Below the pieces are notes generated by a model. That model was not told where the DNA came from and made no database searches. It worked only from the letters and a program-made list of their open reading frames with translations. This document shows positions 43,601 through 54,914 of a stretch of DNA of 64,000 bases, piece after piece (position 1 is the first letter of the stretch; each line of letters opens with the position of its first letter). The translations under genes and the position numbers were made by a program. This DNA comes from Alopecurus myosuroides (taxonomy: Eukaryota; Streptophyta; Magnoliopsida; Poales; Poaceae): contig CM054061.1 in the NCBI GenBank assembly GCA_028641055.1, positions 112,476,019 to 112,540,018 of the forward strand, given 5' to 3'.

Positions 43601-44499
43601 CTCTTTGTTCCTGAACAGACGTTTCAACCGTGGTATTATAGGAGCATACCACATCACCTTGGCGGGAACCCTCTTCCTGGGTTTATCGCCCTCAACATTG
43701 TCACCAGGGTCATTGCCTCTGATCTTATAACGCAATGTAGTGCATACAGAACATTCATTCAAATTCTCGTATTCACCGCGGTATAGAGGATGCAGTCGTT
43801 AATGCATGCATGTATCTTCAGAACCTCTAAACCTAGAGGGCAGACAACCTTCTTTGCTTCGTACGTACTGGCGGACAACTCGTTATTCTTTGGAAACATA
43901 TTCTTCAACATTTTCAGCAAATTTTCAAATGATGAGTCAGCTATACTTTCCCGTTCCTTCCATTTCAGCAAATCCAGTGTGCAGCCCAGCTTTTTCAGAC
44001 TATTATCGCATCGTGGGTACAACGACTTTTTGTGATCCTCTAACATGCGATCCAAATTCTCCCTCTCCTTGTCAGTTTCGCAGCGTCTCCATGCATCAGC
44101 AATGGTCCGACCAAGATAATCAGCAGGCTCATCATGTGCCTCTTCTTCACCTTCACCTTCCCCTTCCCCACCTTCAGCATCATCCTCCATGGAAGTATCA
44201 CCGAAATGATCATGATAGTTGTCATCGATATCATCCCCTTCTTCATCTTCTTCCATTCTAACGCCTATTTCTTCATGCTTGGTCCAACAATTATAGCTTG
44301 TCATGAAACCGTGTCGAAGCAGGTGCATGTGAACGTGTCTTGAGGAGGAGTAACCCTTCTGATTCTTCCAGACAACACATGGACAGATAATAAAACCTCG
44401 CTGCTTGTTCGCATTTGCCACTACGAGGAAATCTTTCAAACCCGTAGTGAACTCGCCGGAGAGTCGGGTACCGTACATCCATTGCCGATTCATCTGCAT
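40650..44499 (-). repeat. Second copy of the CACTA A transposase region (3.85 kb)
   Basis: This segment equals 20505-24354 at a constant offset of 20145, in the same orientation. By eye there are about 30 substitutions (0.8%) and no length change. Both edges lie inside element A: the block starts among A's internal repeats and stops just inside the start of ORF1, without A's ends or ORF2. The left edge has a shared CGATC and the right edge falls after CTGCAT, so microhomology-driven copying or two-sided deletion is possible. Confidence 0.93.
41159..44499 (-). pseudogene. Transposase_21-type transposase, second copy
   Basis: Same domain order as 21014-24387. It shares three lesions with that copy: the TA duplication (at 43782-43785), the frameshift near 43235 and the stop at 43212-43214. 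It does not have the private stop of the first copy (position 43095-43097 codes Glu), so its central block is longer, 440 residues at 41868-43190. The extreme N-terminus is cut at 44499, where B's ORF2 resumes. One N-terminal cysteine of the CPCVVCKNQ motif is changed to Trp here (CPCVVWKNQ). Confidence 0.9.
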
Positions 44500-45061
44500 A
44501 TGAGGGGTTCTGGACCCTCCGGTCTGGGGCCTCTACACATTGGCCGCTCGAGTCCTGGACCGTTTGCCGCCCGCCGTCCCGTGGAGGAAGGTGCATGAGA
44601 TAGGTAAGCCGATGCTGCCACCAGAGGTTGTCACTGTCATGGGTGGTGACATGAGGAGCATCCACGACGGAATTTTGCAGAGAGAGACGGAACTTCTACG
44701 TGAGAAACATCCCTCCTACCCGCTATACGTGGTCAAGGTGCCCCGGTCCGCGGGCTTTGTGGATACAAACCCCGCAGAGGTGTTCTTCATTAGATATGAA
44801 GACGTATTCAGGGTCTTCCACTTGGGAAAGCTCGACCAAAGCATTGTCCGCCTGGTATCGCTCAGCATGGCGCACGATATGGTCATGGAGAATACCCCGA
44901 ACATCGCGATTATGGACCCCTACTACATGGTTGAGGACTACTTGATGTAACCTGCGAACCGGGTTGTTATCACGAACTATATAACGGGTTTTTTGATAGA
45001 TAACAAGGATAAGAACGCCATTCTCATGCCATACTTTCCCCTGTAAGTAGTCCTCTCTGCT
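44500..45061 (+). pseudogene. CACTA B ORF2, second part
   Basis: The frame resumes with LAARVLDRLPPAVPWRK and LPPEVVTVMGGDMRSIHDGI. A block with HPSYPLYVVKVPRSAGF, PAEVFFIRYEDVFRVFHLG and NIAIMDPYYMVEDYLM follows, to a stop at 44950. Related sequence then runs to the solo LTR (NYITGFLIDNKDKNAILMPY). It corresponds to the segment before the protease-like domain in A's ORF2 (GKEYVYADVTEE and ELFQLFNLRELDKS). Confidence 0.75.
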
Positions 45062-48000
45062 TGTGACGCCCCGAGATCGGGCACTATGCAGATTTCAGCA
45101 TTTCCGCCAAATCAGCATAATAACTGATTCCAGGTTGCCACTTGTGATAACATTACAACATTTCACGAATATTCCACAACAAGAGAAAAGATTTATACAA
45201 GACGACTCAAACGAGTCAAGAATACAACTGATACAATACAAAGATCCAAATAACAGCGGAAGAAACAACATAGTGTCCGACTACGGACAAGATACAAATT
45301 GGACTAAGAGTCCTGAAGATAACCGAGAGCATCCAATCCCTGCCCAGGCCAAGCCGGAGGGATTCCCAAGCTAACGTCGTCAGACTTTAAACCTGTTGAC
45401 TGCAATGTTGAATATGCAGCCACGAAACGGATTCGTGGGTCAGTACGGTTAGGTACTGGCAAGTCATACTCACAAGATACCAGCGTAACCAATCATCACA
45501 AGATACAAATACTTTGGGTACAACGGAAGGAAGGGATTATTGCAAAGAAGCGGCAGCGGGCTGCACTAACAACTAAAGAGACGCGTTACAACTTCCGGCT
45601 ATTAGAGAGGGATAAGAGAGCGCGACAAAACCAACTACAACTACTCGCCAAACAATACCCATCCAATGTTACCCCCTACTAAGGAAGCAACCCAAGGAAA
45701 CTCACAGTGTTGATTAGGATGACATCATTTTTATGGTGGAGGTAATCTATATTACTAGTCAAGTTATCATCGTTAAGTGTAAGTTGTCTGAGTACTTGTT
45801 AGCCAGCACTTTCACCAAGTCATCCATAACCGCGGACAACACGGCTTCTCGAGAAGATTTAACCCTGCAGGGATGCACCAATTTAGCCGTACACGTAAGA
45901 ATATCCCGCCAGACGGGGGATCAACCCACCAAGCGAGGTACTCAACACAACCCAACTCTTCTTCGCATCAAGCCCAAAGAACCCCGTGCAGTTGAGCGCA
46001 CGACTAATCAAGCCCCACGAAGAAAAGGGGACCCTCATAGCACTCTAAGAACGTGTCTCCCTAAATGCCGACTACAAAAGTTCCACCCTGGCGCCAAGGG
46101 TTCGCACCTGCATATGCATGCGGCAAATGGAAAACCCGAACTAAATGAGGCGATTTGGACGAGATGCGAATCGAATCAAGTTGAGGGGGGCGCCCATACT
46201 CGCTTCCCACATGCGGATAGTGCGCTCATCATGGATCAGTAGACAAGACCCTTTTCCTAATTAAGTTCGACACTAGCAGGCCTCAAAACCACGCCGGGCC
46301 TCCTGCCGGTGCCTTATCACCAAATTATTACTACCCCAAGCGTTAACATGAAGTTGATTAAGTTGAAACCCAACTATCAACTAAACAGGTGGTAGAACAA
46401 AGGACAACAGGACTCGAGCGCAAACAACACTAAGCATGCAACTACGACACGAGGGCCAACAAGGTAAACAAACAACAGTTAATAGGAAGTGGAAGGAAAG
46501 GCTATATCATGGCTGCAAGGTAAACATATGATAGGATCGAGACACAAGCATCGAATCAAAAGGCTAGAATAAGAACAACGAAAAGAATCGGTAACAAGTG
46601 ATGAAAGGCATCCATATGTAGCAAGTGAGTATACTTGCTTGAGATCCAGCAAGTAGAGGTACATCCGAAGAACTGGTCGTTGCTCACATCATCTCAACGT
46701 CCTATCCGCGAAGAAGCAACAAACTAGAACAAACACCGGATGCAACAATTACTTCTACGGCAAAAGATCCAGCATGATCAAGATATGGATGCATGACAAG
46801 TTTAAGGATGCATCAAAGATGAACTAGTTGACATGGTAAACATATTTAAATGGGCCCATATGCAATTTGGATTGCATATGGAAAAGCCCATGAATTAATG
46901 TTGAATTAAATGATCTACAAATAACCATCATGTGAAAGTTGATTAGGATGACGCATGGATGATGAAAACAATAAGAAAACAACAATAGTTTCAGTTTGAT
47001 ATGTTGTTTACCAAGTTTGGAATTTTATTTATTAAGTTATGAAATTTGGCTTCTTAAATGAGTTACACAAGCATTTATTGTTTTCACCCATTTTAATTGT
47101 TCAAAACAGATAACAAAATTTATATTTGGAAAGAACACAAAATTTTAGATGGAAAACATATTTCATTTGTTGAAAAAGGAATTAAAATGAGCAAGTTATT
47201 AATTTGGCAATTTTAATTGCATTAAATAAAAAACAGTTGTTTTCAGCAATTTAATTTATTCAAAACAGAAAACAAAGTTTATATTTGGAAAGCTTATTCA
47301 ATTTTGCATGGAAAACATATTTTATTTTTCAAATTTGGAGTTAAAATGAATTAGTTATGATTTATGCAATTAAATCAATTTAAATTGAGCCGGAAGCCCA
47401 ACATCTAATTTAGGAGGTTCACCCATCAAGATTAAATGTTGTTTAACATGGCGAGATAATATAAAGATGAGCTATGCAATTTTAAATGGAACCGGGACAA
47501 TATTTAATTATTCCAACTCATTCCATATTTAATTATTAGGTGATATTATTATTGCCCGCACCCACAATAGGCAATGCAACAAGATGAATGATTTAATATG
47601 CACGATATAGATGACATTTAGAAAATAGGCATATAGGTATAGGGTTGGGGTTGGGTTCGCACGTGTGGAGAGGATCTTCGGGTTCGGCGCCGGTGTCTTC
47701 GGGGTGTAGGGCAAGTAGAAGAAGAGGAGGAAGTAGAGGACATAGTTGACATAGAGGAAGGAGTGGAAGTAGTCGTAGCAGGGGAAGTAGCCGACATCGA
47801 GGACGTAGTCGTTCCAGGGTCATCGTCGTGGAGGTAGTCGTTCACGCCGTAGAGGAAGTAGTCGTTCTCGAATCACGCGGTCATCGTCGTCGAAGTAGTC
47901 GTAGTAGTCGTGGGCGATCCGCTATCATCGTTGTCTTCGAGGTTGATGGCGGACATGTCGGTCCCAATCTTCACGGCACGCACGAAGGCGGCCAACGCAA

Positions 48001-49240
48001 AGCGGACATGGTGAAGGCGATGTAGTCGTTCACGGTTCGTCGAGGGAGTAGTCGTGGTCGAGGTTTGGTCCGAGGTTCTCGGTTCGGGGTAGCGGTACTT
48101 GTCGAAGATGATCTTGTTGTCGGAGGTACGGGGACGTAGACGTTGTAGTGGAAGGAGTCGTACACGTCCGTAGTCGAAGTAGTCGTGGACGCGGAAGTAG
48201 TCATTTGGGGTCGGAGGAGATCTTGGCGGTTCCCCGGTCGTCGAGGTTCACGACAACGGTCTCACAAACACGCACGAAGGCGGCACACAAAGCAGGGGCA
48301 CTACTACTCCACAACGTCGAACCGTTGCGGCATTACATCGAACAGGCTGACGGCATCCTCGATGAACCTGGCCTCCGGCGGCCACCGGTCGCGGTCTTTG
48401 CCGAGGACGATCTCGAACTGGCGGGGCAGCGGCAGTATCCGTCTACCCATCCTCCCCTCTCCCTTGACCGGCGGCAGTGAGCAGAGAGAGGAGGGCGACG
48501 GGGTCGGCGACGTCCGCCGCGGGGACACGAGCTCGGTGGCGGCCAGCCGTGGCAGTGAGCAGAGAGAGGAGGCGGAGGTGGTCGGGCTTGGGACGAGGTG
48601 GAGGAGGGGGCCCGGCGGGGCGCCGGCCGTCCGTGGCTGCGGCGGGGAGGAGGCGCCGGTGGCGGGGCGCGGCGGCCGGCGGGAGCAGAGGACGGCCGCG
48701 GGCCTTCTCCTTGGCGGCGGCGCGAGCAGCGAAGATGGAGGGGGCGGCGGAGCTTGAGGGAAGGAGGACGGCGGGCGGAGGAGAGGGAGACGGGCAGGGG
48801 GAGCGACGAGGGAGAGGGTGCGGCGGCGGCGTCACCTTCTGTCGATGGAGGAAGGAGGCAGCGAGCGATACCAGCAGGGAGGCTGCACTGGGTGTAGGGG
48901 ATCGATCGGGATCCCCTCCCGTGCGTGTGTTGCGTGCGATGCGTGTGTTGTGTGCGCTGTGTGTGTCGTGTGCGTGCGTGTGTTCTGGGTGCGGGTGTGG
49001 GGATGGGCTAGGGTTAGGTTTGGTGGGTTGGTTGGGCCATCCCAAAACACATTTGTTTTTTTTCTCAGAAACTGCTTAGCAAATATTAACATGGCTCAAT
49101 GCAGCATATAATTTTCAGAATATTCCAGAAAATAAGTTTTGATGATTTTTAAAATTGTTTGCATGAGGATGCGCAATGCCATGCGATGCGAGAGAACAGA
49201 AAAGAGCAAACAATCTATTTGGGGAACCCCGGGCGTTACA
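45062..49240 (-). mobile_element. Solo LTR, 4179 bp, Tekay-like
   Basis: Read on the minus strand it starts TGTAACGCCCGGGG (ending at 49240) and ends GGGGCGTCACA (at 45062). CTGCT flanks both sides (45057-45061 and 49241-49245), a 5-base target duplication, and no internal gypsy region is present, so this is a solo LTR. The part at 45770-46890 is clearly homologous, inverted, to 9300-10390 of the first gypsy LTR, while the outer parts differ. It is a related but distinct family. GC-rich open frames at 47600-49100 are chance frames. Confidence 0.93.
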
Positions 49241-49810
49241 CTGCTTCCCGTCATTACATTCTTTCTAGAATCTCCTTAGTATTCCGATGATGATGGCTTG
49301 TTCGAAATTTTCTGCGCAGAAAAGGAGGATGCACACTCGTAGTCATGGAACCGCATTGGTCGCAATGCACTTATCTCGATGCGGGTAGAACGGTGCAGAA
49401 GGACTACAACGAGATAAAAGCTATTCTTAGTAGTGCCCTCAACGGATTCGCCTCTTATTTAGGCAAGCCCCTAAAAAGGAGAAAATAGTCCGAGGCGCCT
49501 ACGTGTGCAACCACGTAACAAACTTCCCCTGCCTGAAGAAATCGGCACAAGAACCTGGGTTGGAAGCTTGGTATGCCATCTTTCAGATGAGGGAGTACTT
49601 AAAGGATTCCGAAGAGGTATTTTTACCAAGTCATCCCCGAGACATGACCACAAAGATGGCCAACACCCACGGTGAATATGTGCGAGCTCAGTTCCGTCGC
49701 ATCCAGCGGAGGATCTGCACGATACTCAAGTCGTATGTCATCAGTAGGGGTGGCTTTTTTTTTCACGGACACGCACCACCGAGCAACCGTGACATAGAAG
49801 CACGCCTATG
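49241..49810 (+). pseudogene. CACTA B ORF2, C-terminal C48-protease-like part lacking the catalytic Cys
   Basis: After the solo LTR the sequence continues with EPHWSQCTYLDAGRTVQKDY (His and Asp positions of an Ulp1-like fold), SALNGFASYLGKPLKRRK and a stop near 49487. Another frame then gives CNHVTNFPCLKKSAQEPGLE, AWYAIFQMREYLKD and ANTHGEYVRAQFRRIQRRIC, ending at 49810. Where A has NLCGYYVCEH, this copy has GLEAWYAIFQ, with no cysteine at the nucleophile site. The protein is thus probably a non-catalytic relative, even before the frame was broken. Confidence 0.7.
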
Positions 49811-50073
49811 AGAGCAACGTGACATCCGAACATTCAACACGCTAGAAGGCGTTCGTCCGTTCCCGCCGAGACCATAGGATTGACAAAATGTTAGTATACA
49901 CTTGATGGTTAACTTTCCAATGCACAGAATCTCAATATACTTGCACCATATAACTTTTAGTCCTTTATTTTTCATGTTTTATTTATAAACCTTGATGCTT
50001 CTATTCTTTTGATAGTTATTTGCAGTCTATTATCAATTTCCATGCTAAACACGTATTTTTGTCTTGTGCACGG

Positions 50074-50325
50074 ATGACATGGTATGTTGTGTATATCGGT
50101 AGTGTTCCCGGAGTCTACGACGATTGGGAACAATGCCGGAGACAGGTGCACGGTTTCAGCGGCAACATCTACAAGGGGTACAAGAGCATGGTGGAGGCGG
50201 AAGCTCAATACGCCACTTACCTAGCGAGAGAGAAGACGGATACGACGAGGGCCCGGATGACCACCTTCGCCATCACCGTGGTGATACTCCTTGTGTTGAT
50301 GCTACTTACTCTAGTGCTTGTGTAG
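50074..50325 (+). CDS. Small protein: RNase H1-type hybrid-binding domain plus C-terminal membrane helix
   Basis: An 83-codon intact frame near the 3' end of element B. Residues 3-50 match the N-terminal RNase H1 hybrid-binding domain (also called the viroplasmin or Cauli_VI fold): WYVVYIGSVPGVYDDWEQC, then QVHGFSGNIYKGYKS, then EAEAQYATYLAREK. This fold binds RNA/DNA hybrids or double-stranded RNA. Residues 62-83 are a hydrophobic helix, TTFAITVVILLVLMLLTLVL, running to the stop, so a tail anchor is predicted. The ATG at 50074 was chosen because the domain starts there; the frame is open 18 codons further up, and a TTTGCAG acceptor-like site at about 50018-50024 suggests splicing from an upstream exon. 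It is the only unbroken gene in B. Whether it is expressed is not known. Confidence 0.65.
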   Translation: MTWYVVYIGSVPGVYDDWEQCRRQVHGFSGNIYKGYKSMVEAEAQYATYLAREKTDTTRARMTTFAITVVILLVLMLLTLVLV

Positions 50326-50589
50326 CTAAGCTTTCAGTATATTGTTGAACTATCTCGAATCGAGACTATGTAATACAAACTTGTGTATTATGTGTTGATG
50401 ATCGATGTTATGTAATGACTACTAGTTGTTGATGATCGATGTTATTTTGTGCATCTTTAACTTAGTGCCAATTGAATGTAATTTGTGTCATCTCTAACTT
50501 TCAGTAATTCTGTCATTTTTCTGTCATTTTGTGTCATTTTGCTCTAATTTGTGCCAACTGAGTGTTTTTTGGTTTCTGTTGTTCTTTGA
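50326..50589. other. 3' region of element B
   Basis: AT-rich, with repeated GTTGATGATCGATGTTAT and CTGTCATTTT words. No gene is seen. Confidence 0.5.
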
Positions 50590-50856
50590 CACAGGTAAAA
50601 CTTAGCACAGGCGAACAACACATATACCCCAGGCGAATAGATTCCCCAGGCACATAGGCCTTGTTCGCCACTGTTGTGTGGACATACCGCAGGCGCACAA
50701 GGCATATTCGCATGCGGTAGCATCAGTTACCACATGCGCATATGTTTGTTCGCCTGTGGTAATTCATTACCACTGGTGATATGGTCCGAGGCGAATTGTT
50801 ATTCGCTTGTGGTAATAGAAAATAATTCGCTTGGGGTATAGTTTTCCCTAGTAGTG
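50590..50856. repeat. Element B right terminal and subterminal repeats
   Basis: Alternating units such as CCCCAGGCGAATAG, CCGCAGGCGCACA, TTCGCCTGTGGTAA and TTCGCTTGTGGTAA lead to the end TTTTCCCTAGTAGTG at 50856. Confidence 0.88.
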
Positions 50857-51988
50857 TCCATATTAGGGCTGAGTGTCGTAAGATTCTCTCTAGCGGGTTC
50901 CATGACTATTTAGAGCCCAAAACTCCCGGATTTGACGGAACGGGGTGGGGGGATCTTGCCAAGAGGTGGGACCTACAATTGCTTTGGGTTTTCCTTGGTC
51001 CTAACATAATACAACCAAGCAATTGGTTCCACTTTGCTACCCCCTTCCGGCTCACGTAGAGGGGCCAGAACGGCAGTTCCGTCTTTTTCCCCAACGGGGC
51101 TAGGGTTTCTCCGGAGAGGTGCTCCGGAGCGTCTGAATGGCCATAATAACATTGTAGGATATACACTGTGTGTTAGAGTGTGGCATCGGTCTTGGATGCC
51201 AAGATTCCCTCACTCTTTGTGTTAGGGCTTCACCGGCATCGGATTCTGTCTAGCGGGTTCCAGGACTACTTAGGGCCGAAACTCCCGGATCTATCGAAAC
51301 GGAGAATCTTGCCAAGAGGTGGGCCCTAACATTTCCTTGGGTGTTACTTGGACCTAAACCTAACACAACCAAGAAATTGGTTCCACTTTGGTACCCACTT
51401 CCGACTCATGTACGCAGAGAGGCCAGAACGGCAGTTCCGTCTATTTCCCCAGTGGGGCTACGGTTTCTCCGGAGAGGGACTCCGGAGCGTATGAATTCCA
51501 CCACAACAGATGGTCTGCCATACTATGTGTGTTAGAGTGTGTCATGGGTCTTGGATGCCGAAGATTCCCTCACTCTCTTTGTTAGGGCTTCACCGGCGTT
51601 GGATTCTCTCTCGCGGGCTAACTTCCAGGACTACTTAGAGCCCGACACTCCCGTATATGATGGAACGGGGGGAATCTTTCCAAGAGGTGGGCCCTACCAT
51701 TATCTTGGGTGTTCCTTAGGCCTAAAATAACACAACCAAGAAATTTATTTCACTTTTCTAACCCCTTCCGACACACGTAGCGGGGCAGAACGGTAGTTCC
51801 GTCTTTTTCCCCAACGGGGCTAGGGTTTCTCCAAAGAGGGGCTCCGGAGCATCTGAATACCACAAAATCACATGGTAGGACATAACATGTGTGTTAGAGT
51901 GTGGTATGGGTCTTGTATGAATAATATTCCCTCACTCTCTTTGTGAAGTCTTGACCGATGTCGGATTCTCTCTAGCGGGTTTCAGGAC
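50857..51988. repeat. Tandem array, 360-bp unit, about three copies
   Basis: The marker TCTAGCGGG (TCTCGCGGG in one copy) falls at 50888, 51248, 51608 and 51970, so the period is 360-362. Units share TTGCCAAGAGGTGGG, CAGAACGGCAGTTCCGTCT and GTGTTAGAGTGTG and differ by perhaps 10-15%. It lies between B's end and a copia remnant. No function or ORF is supported. Confidence 0.93.
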
Positions 51989-51989
51989 T

Positions 51990-52141
51990 CACGCGCGTGG
52001 TACGAGCACCTTAAAGAGTTTCTAGTAGATCGTGGGTTCAATGTTGGCTTAATCGATACCACCCTTTTCACAAAGAAGGTTGGAGGTAACTTGTTCATAT
52101 GCCAACTCTATGTGGATGATATAATTTTTGGTTCTAGGAGC
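51990..52141 (+). pseudogene. Ty1/copia reverse transcriptase fragment
   Basis: About 50 codons read in one frame, RAWYEHLKEFLVDRGFNVG then GGNLFICQLYVDDIIFGS. This carries the YVDD catalytic motif of copia reverse transcriptase. It is cut on the right by CACTA D at 52142 and joined on the left to the 360-bp array. The remainder of the element is not found in the window. Confidence 0.88.
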
Positions 52142-52495
52142 CACTAGTAGGAAAAGGCTTATAGCCACCAGCTTAGCGCTGGCGAACACATTTTTCCCTT
52201 TGCCAGCGTTATTACCGCTGGCGAATACAATTTTCTGTTCGCCAACGCTATATCTAATACCGCTGGCAAACAGGATAGATCGTTTGCCAGCGCTAAGGGT
52301 GGGACCCACCTGCGCGCGCACCAGCCCCTCCCTGAAACTGTCGCTGGCCAACAGGCCTGCGTGTTCGCCAGCGCTAAGTTGACTACCGCTGGCGAACAGC
52401 CCTGCCTGTTCGCCAGCGCTAACATGTGGGCCCAGGACGCATATTAGCGCTGGCGAACAGGCAGGGCTGTTCGCCAGCGGTAACCTGGCAGATCT
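52142..52495. repeat. CACTA D left terminus and subterminal repeats
   Basis: After CACTAGTAGGAAAA there are about ten copies of the unit AGCGCTGGCGAACA or its inverse TGTTCGCCAGCGGT, spaced 20-40 bases. Confidence 0.92.
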
Positions 52496-52934
52496 GCCAT
52501 AAGTGTGCCACCCCACCCACCCACTTTCCCCTCCACTCCCCTTCTCCACCTTTCCCCTCCCTCTCTCTCTAGCTCAAATTTATGCCAATTTCCCCACCCT
52601 CCTACTCTCTTTTGAACCAACTAAAATTATTTTAGTTGGTATTTTATATGTTTATCTCCCTCCTAACACCATTTCTACCCAAATTTTTTCCTTCCTAGCC
52701 ATCTAGATCTAGAATTACCCCCTCTCTCTCCAAAGCTCCAAAATTCTCCGGATATCATCGTGTAGCCATCTATTCATTTCAGGTGGGATGAGTAATAATA
52801 TATAATTAAATTAGTTTGTATATAAATTTTGTCCGGATACACGCGATATGCAATATGTGTGAAAGTTCACCGGATTCAACTATGGTCGTGTGATGGAGAC
52901 GATAAATGTGTGCAATATGTGTGAAATTTCACTG
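52496..52934. other. 5' leader of CACTA D
   Basis: A CT-rich stretch (52500-52570), then AT-rich sequence with a repeated ATGCAATATGTGTGAAA word. No coding frame is supported up to the deletion edge near 52930. Confidence 0.55.
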
Positions 52935-54615
52935 GATGCAAGAAACGACCTGAAATATTTTGGTATTAGGGTAGATCTTCAGGGGGACGCCCGGACGATG
53001 ACGACGGCGATCAATCGTGTGATGAGGAGACGGAGGGTCACGAGGCCAAAAGGGTTAAGAGGAATGACTATTACTGCCCCCCTCCTGCTTCACTCTTAGT
53101 ACGGACGAGATCACAAAATTGATGATGTGCCTTCTCAGCGTCAAAGTCCCTAGCGGTTACTCAGGGCTAATAAGCAGATTCCTCGACGCGCAGAAACAAA
53201 AGTTTAGCGGGATGAAGTCTCATGGCTGTTACGTCATGATGACGTAGATACTTCCGGTTGCGATCCGCAGAATAATGGACAAGCACGTCCGGGAAACCCT
53301 GTTTGGCCTCTGTAACTTCTTCGACGTGATATCTCGAAAGTCGATCACGGGGAAGCAGATCTCAAGGCTGCAGGAAGAGATTGTCGTGATACTATGCGAG
53401 CTTGAGATTTACTTTCCACCATCATTCTTTGACATATGTGTTCATCTATTGGTCCATATCGTGGACGATATCATCCATCTCGGGCCGTTGTTCCTGCATA
53501 ACATGATGCCGTTTGAAAGGATGAATGGGGTCATCAAAGGATTTGTTCGCAACAGAGCCCGTCCGGATGGAAGCATCGTTCAAGGCTTTCTCACCGAAGA
53601 GTGCATCTCTGTCTGCACGAATCATATGGACGTGGAGGACCCTGTTGGTCTGCCCAGAAACAATCACATTGGCAAGATCGATGGAGTAGGTAACAAAAAT
53701 GGACGTAGAGAAGTGCATGTGGATCGGGCTTGTCGACGCACTGACTTTAACAGGGCAAACTTCGTAGCTCTCCAACACATTGACATGTTCGATACTTGGG
53801 TGGAAAAACATAAGAGCTCGATTATGAAAAAGTACAGTGAACAAGGCAAGCGGAGGACCGAAGAAGAAATAATCAGAGAGCATAACTCCACTTTATTGCG
53901 TTGGTTTAAAGATGTGATCATCGCTAATCCACCGCCAAGGGATTGTGCGAAAAATAAACTATTGTACGCCTTGGCACATGGCCCAGCTCCCAACCTAGCG
54001 ACGTTTCAAGCATATGATACCAAGGGGTTTACTTTCTACACAGAGGAGAAAGACAAAACTTCCGATTATCAAAACTCAGGGGTAACGATGGAATCCTACA
54101 CCGGTGACAAAAAGTTAAGATACTACCGAAGGATCGAGGAGATATGGGAGCATAACTGCTCTGGAAAGAAGGTGCCTATGTTCCGCGTCAGATGGGCTAG
54201 GATGTCGACCGTCAGAAAAGAAGACCAATACTTTACAACCATGGTTATTCCCGAAGCCGGAACCTCATCAAGCGCGAATGTCACATAGCAAAATGAGCCA
54301 TGGGTATTGGCTAAGTATGTGTCCCAATGTTTCTTCATAACAGACCCCGCAAGGCCTAGCCGTGTTGTCGTGAGGAGAGGGAAAAGAAATATCATCGGAA
54401 TGGATGGAGTCGTTGATGAGGACGAGTTCGACACGTTCGGCGACCCAAATATTGACGATGATCAAGAAGATGATGATGATAGTCATGCAACATAGACAAC
54501 AAGAAGAAGCAGAACAATGCTACCTAGGCATGGTCTTCCATTCAGAAGAAGAAGTCATAATGTGGGGTTAAATTATGCAACTGCGACCAAAAAAGGCAAA
54601 AAGATCAAACACTGA
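52935..54615 (+). pseudogene. CACTA D ORF1, transposase C-terminal two thirds
   Basis: Homology begins abruptly with RNDLKYFGIRVDLQG, a position about one third into the transposase of C, so the N-terminal 350-400 codons are deleted. A block in another frame gives DEITKLMMCLLSVKVPSGYS and KFSGMKSHGCYVMMT, with stops. A long open block (53275-54288, 337 residues) carries the DUF4218-like part (LGPLFLHNMMPFERMNGVIK) and the DUF4216-like part. A TAG follows, then NEPWVLAKYVSQCFFITDP, another TAG near 54493, and an end at about 54615. Closest relatives in the window are the transposases of B and C. Confidence 0.87.
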
Positions 54616-54914
54616 GAAACTAAGTAGCCCTACTCCATGGTGGATGACCAGTCCCCTCGTGATCTTGTGTCTAGCCTACCAGCTTTCGTCTAGTCTATTT
54701 GGTCTACTCCCAGTGACTTTATATATTAGGCCAGGTTACACGTGTCCGACTTAAACACCTAACCTTCCGTTTAATTACAAGTCCTAGTGTAGCCCTACTC
54801 GTACACATATTTGACATATATTCCAAGATAATTATCGTAGGGTTTTTGATATTTCGCACTTGTGCAAGGGACTTAAGTATAAGGAAGTGCAACATAATTA
54901 CTATATATCATTAC
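54616..54914. other. Unassigned sequence
   Basis: Mixed sequence without an ORF or recognisable repeat. It may be the last piece of CACTA D or the flank of another element. Confidence 0.4.

Larger units (their letters stand above)
31373..50856 (+). mobile_element. CACTA element B (plus), 5' part outside window
   Basis: From 31373 it gives the second half of ORF1, then internal terminal-type repeats (33725-33960), a GC-rich segment, ORF2 (36792 to about 49810, twice interrupted), a small intact ORF (50074-50325) and the right end TTTTCCCTAGTAGTG at 50856. Its missing first half is expected left of the window, beyond element C. Insertions are a composite block at 39341-44499 and a solo LTR at 45062-49240. 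All the large frames are broken. Confidence 0.83.
52142..54616 (+). mobile_element. CACTA element D, 5' part, deleted and truncated
   Basis: It starts CACTAGTAGGAAAAG at 52142, inside the copia reverse transcriptase. It has subterminal repeats to 52495, a CT-rich leader, and then only the C-terminal two thirds of a transposase ORF. No ORF2 and no right terminus are seen before a LINE fragment begins near 54915. At least two deletions are implied. Confidence 0.8.

Noticed and set aside
48443..49092. Several overlapping 86-200 codon ORFs on both strands
   Set aside because: They lie inside the GC-rich core of the solo LTR, with open frames on both strands at once.
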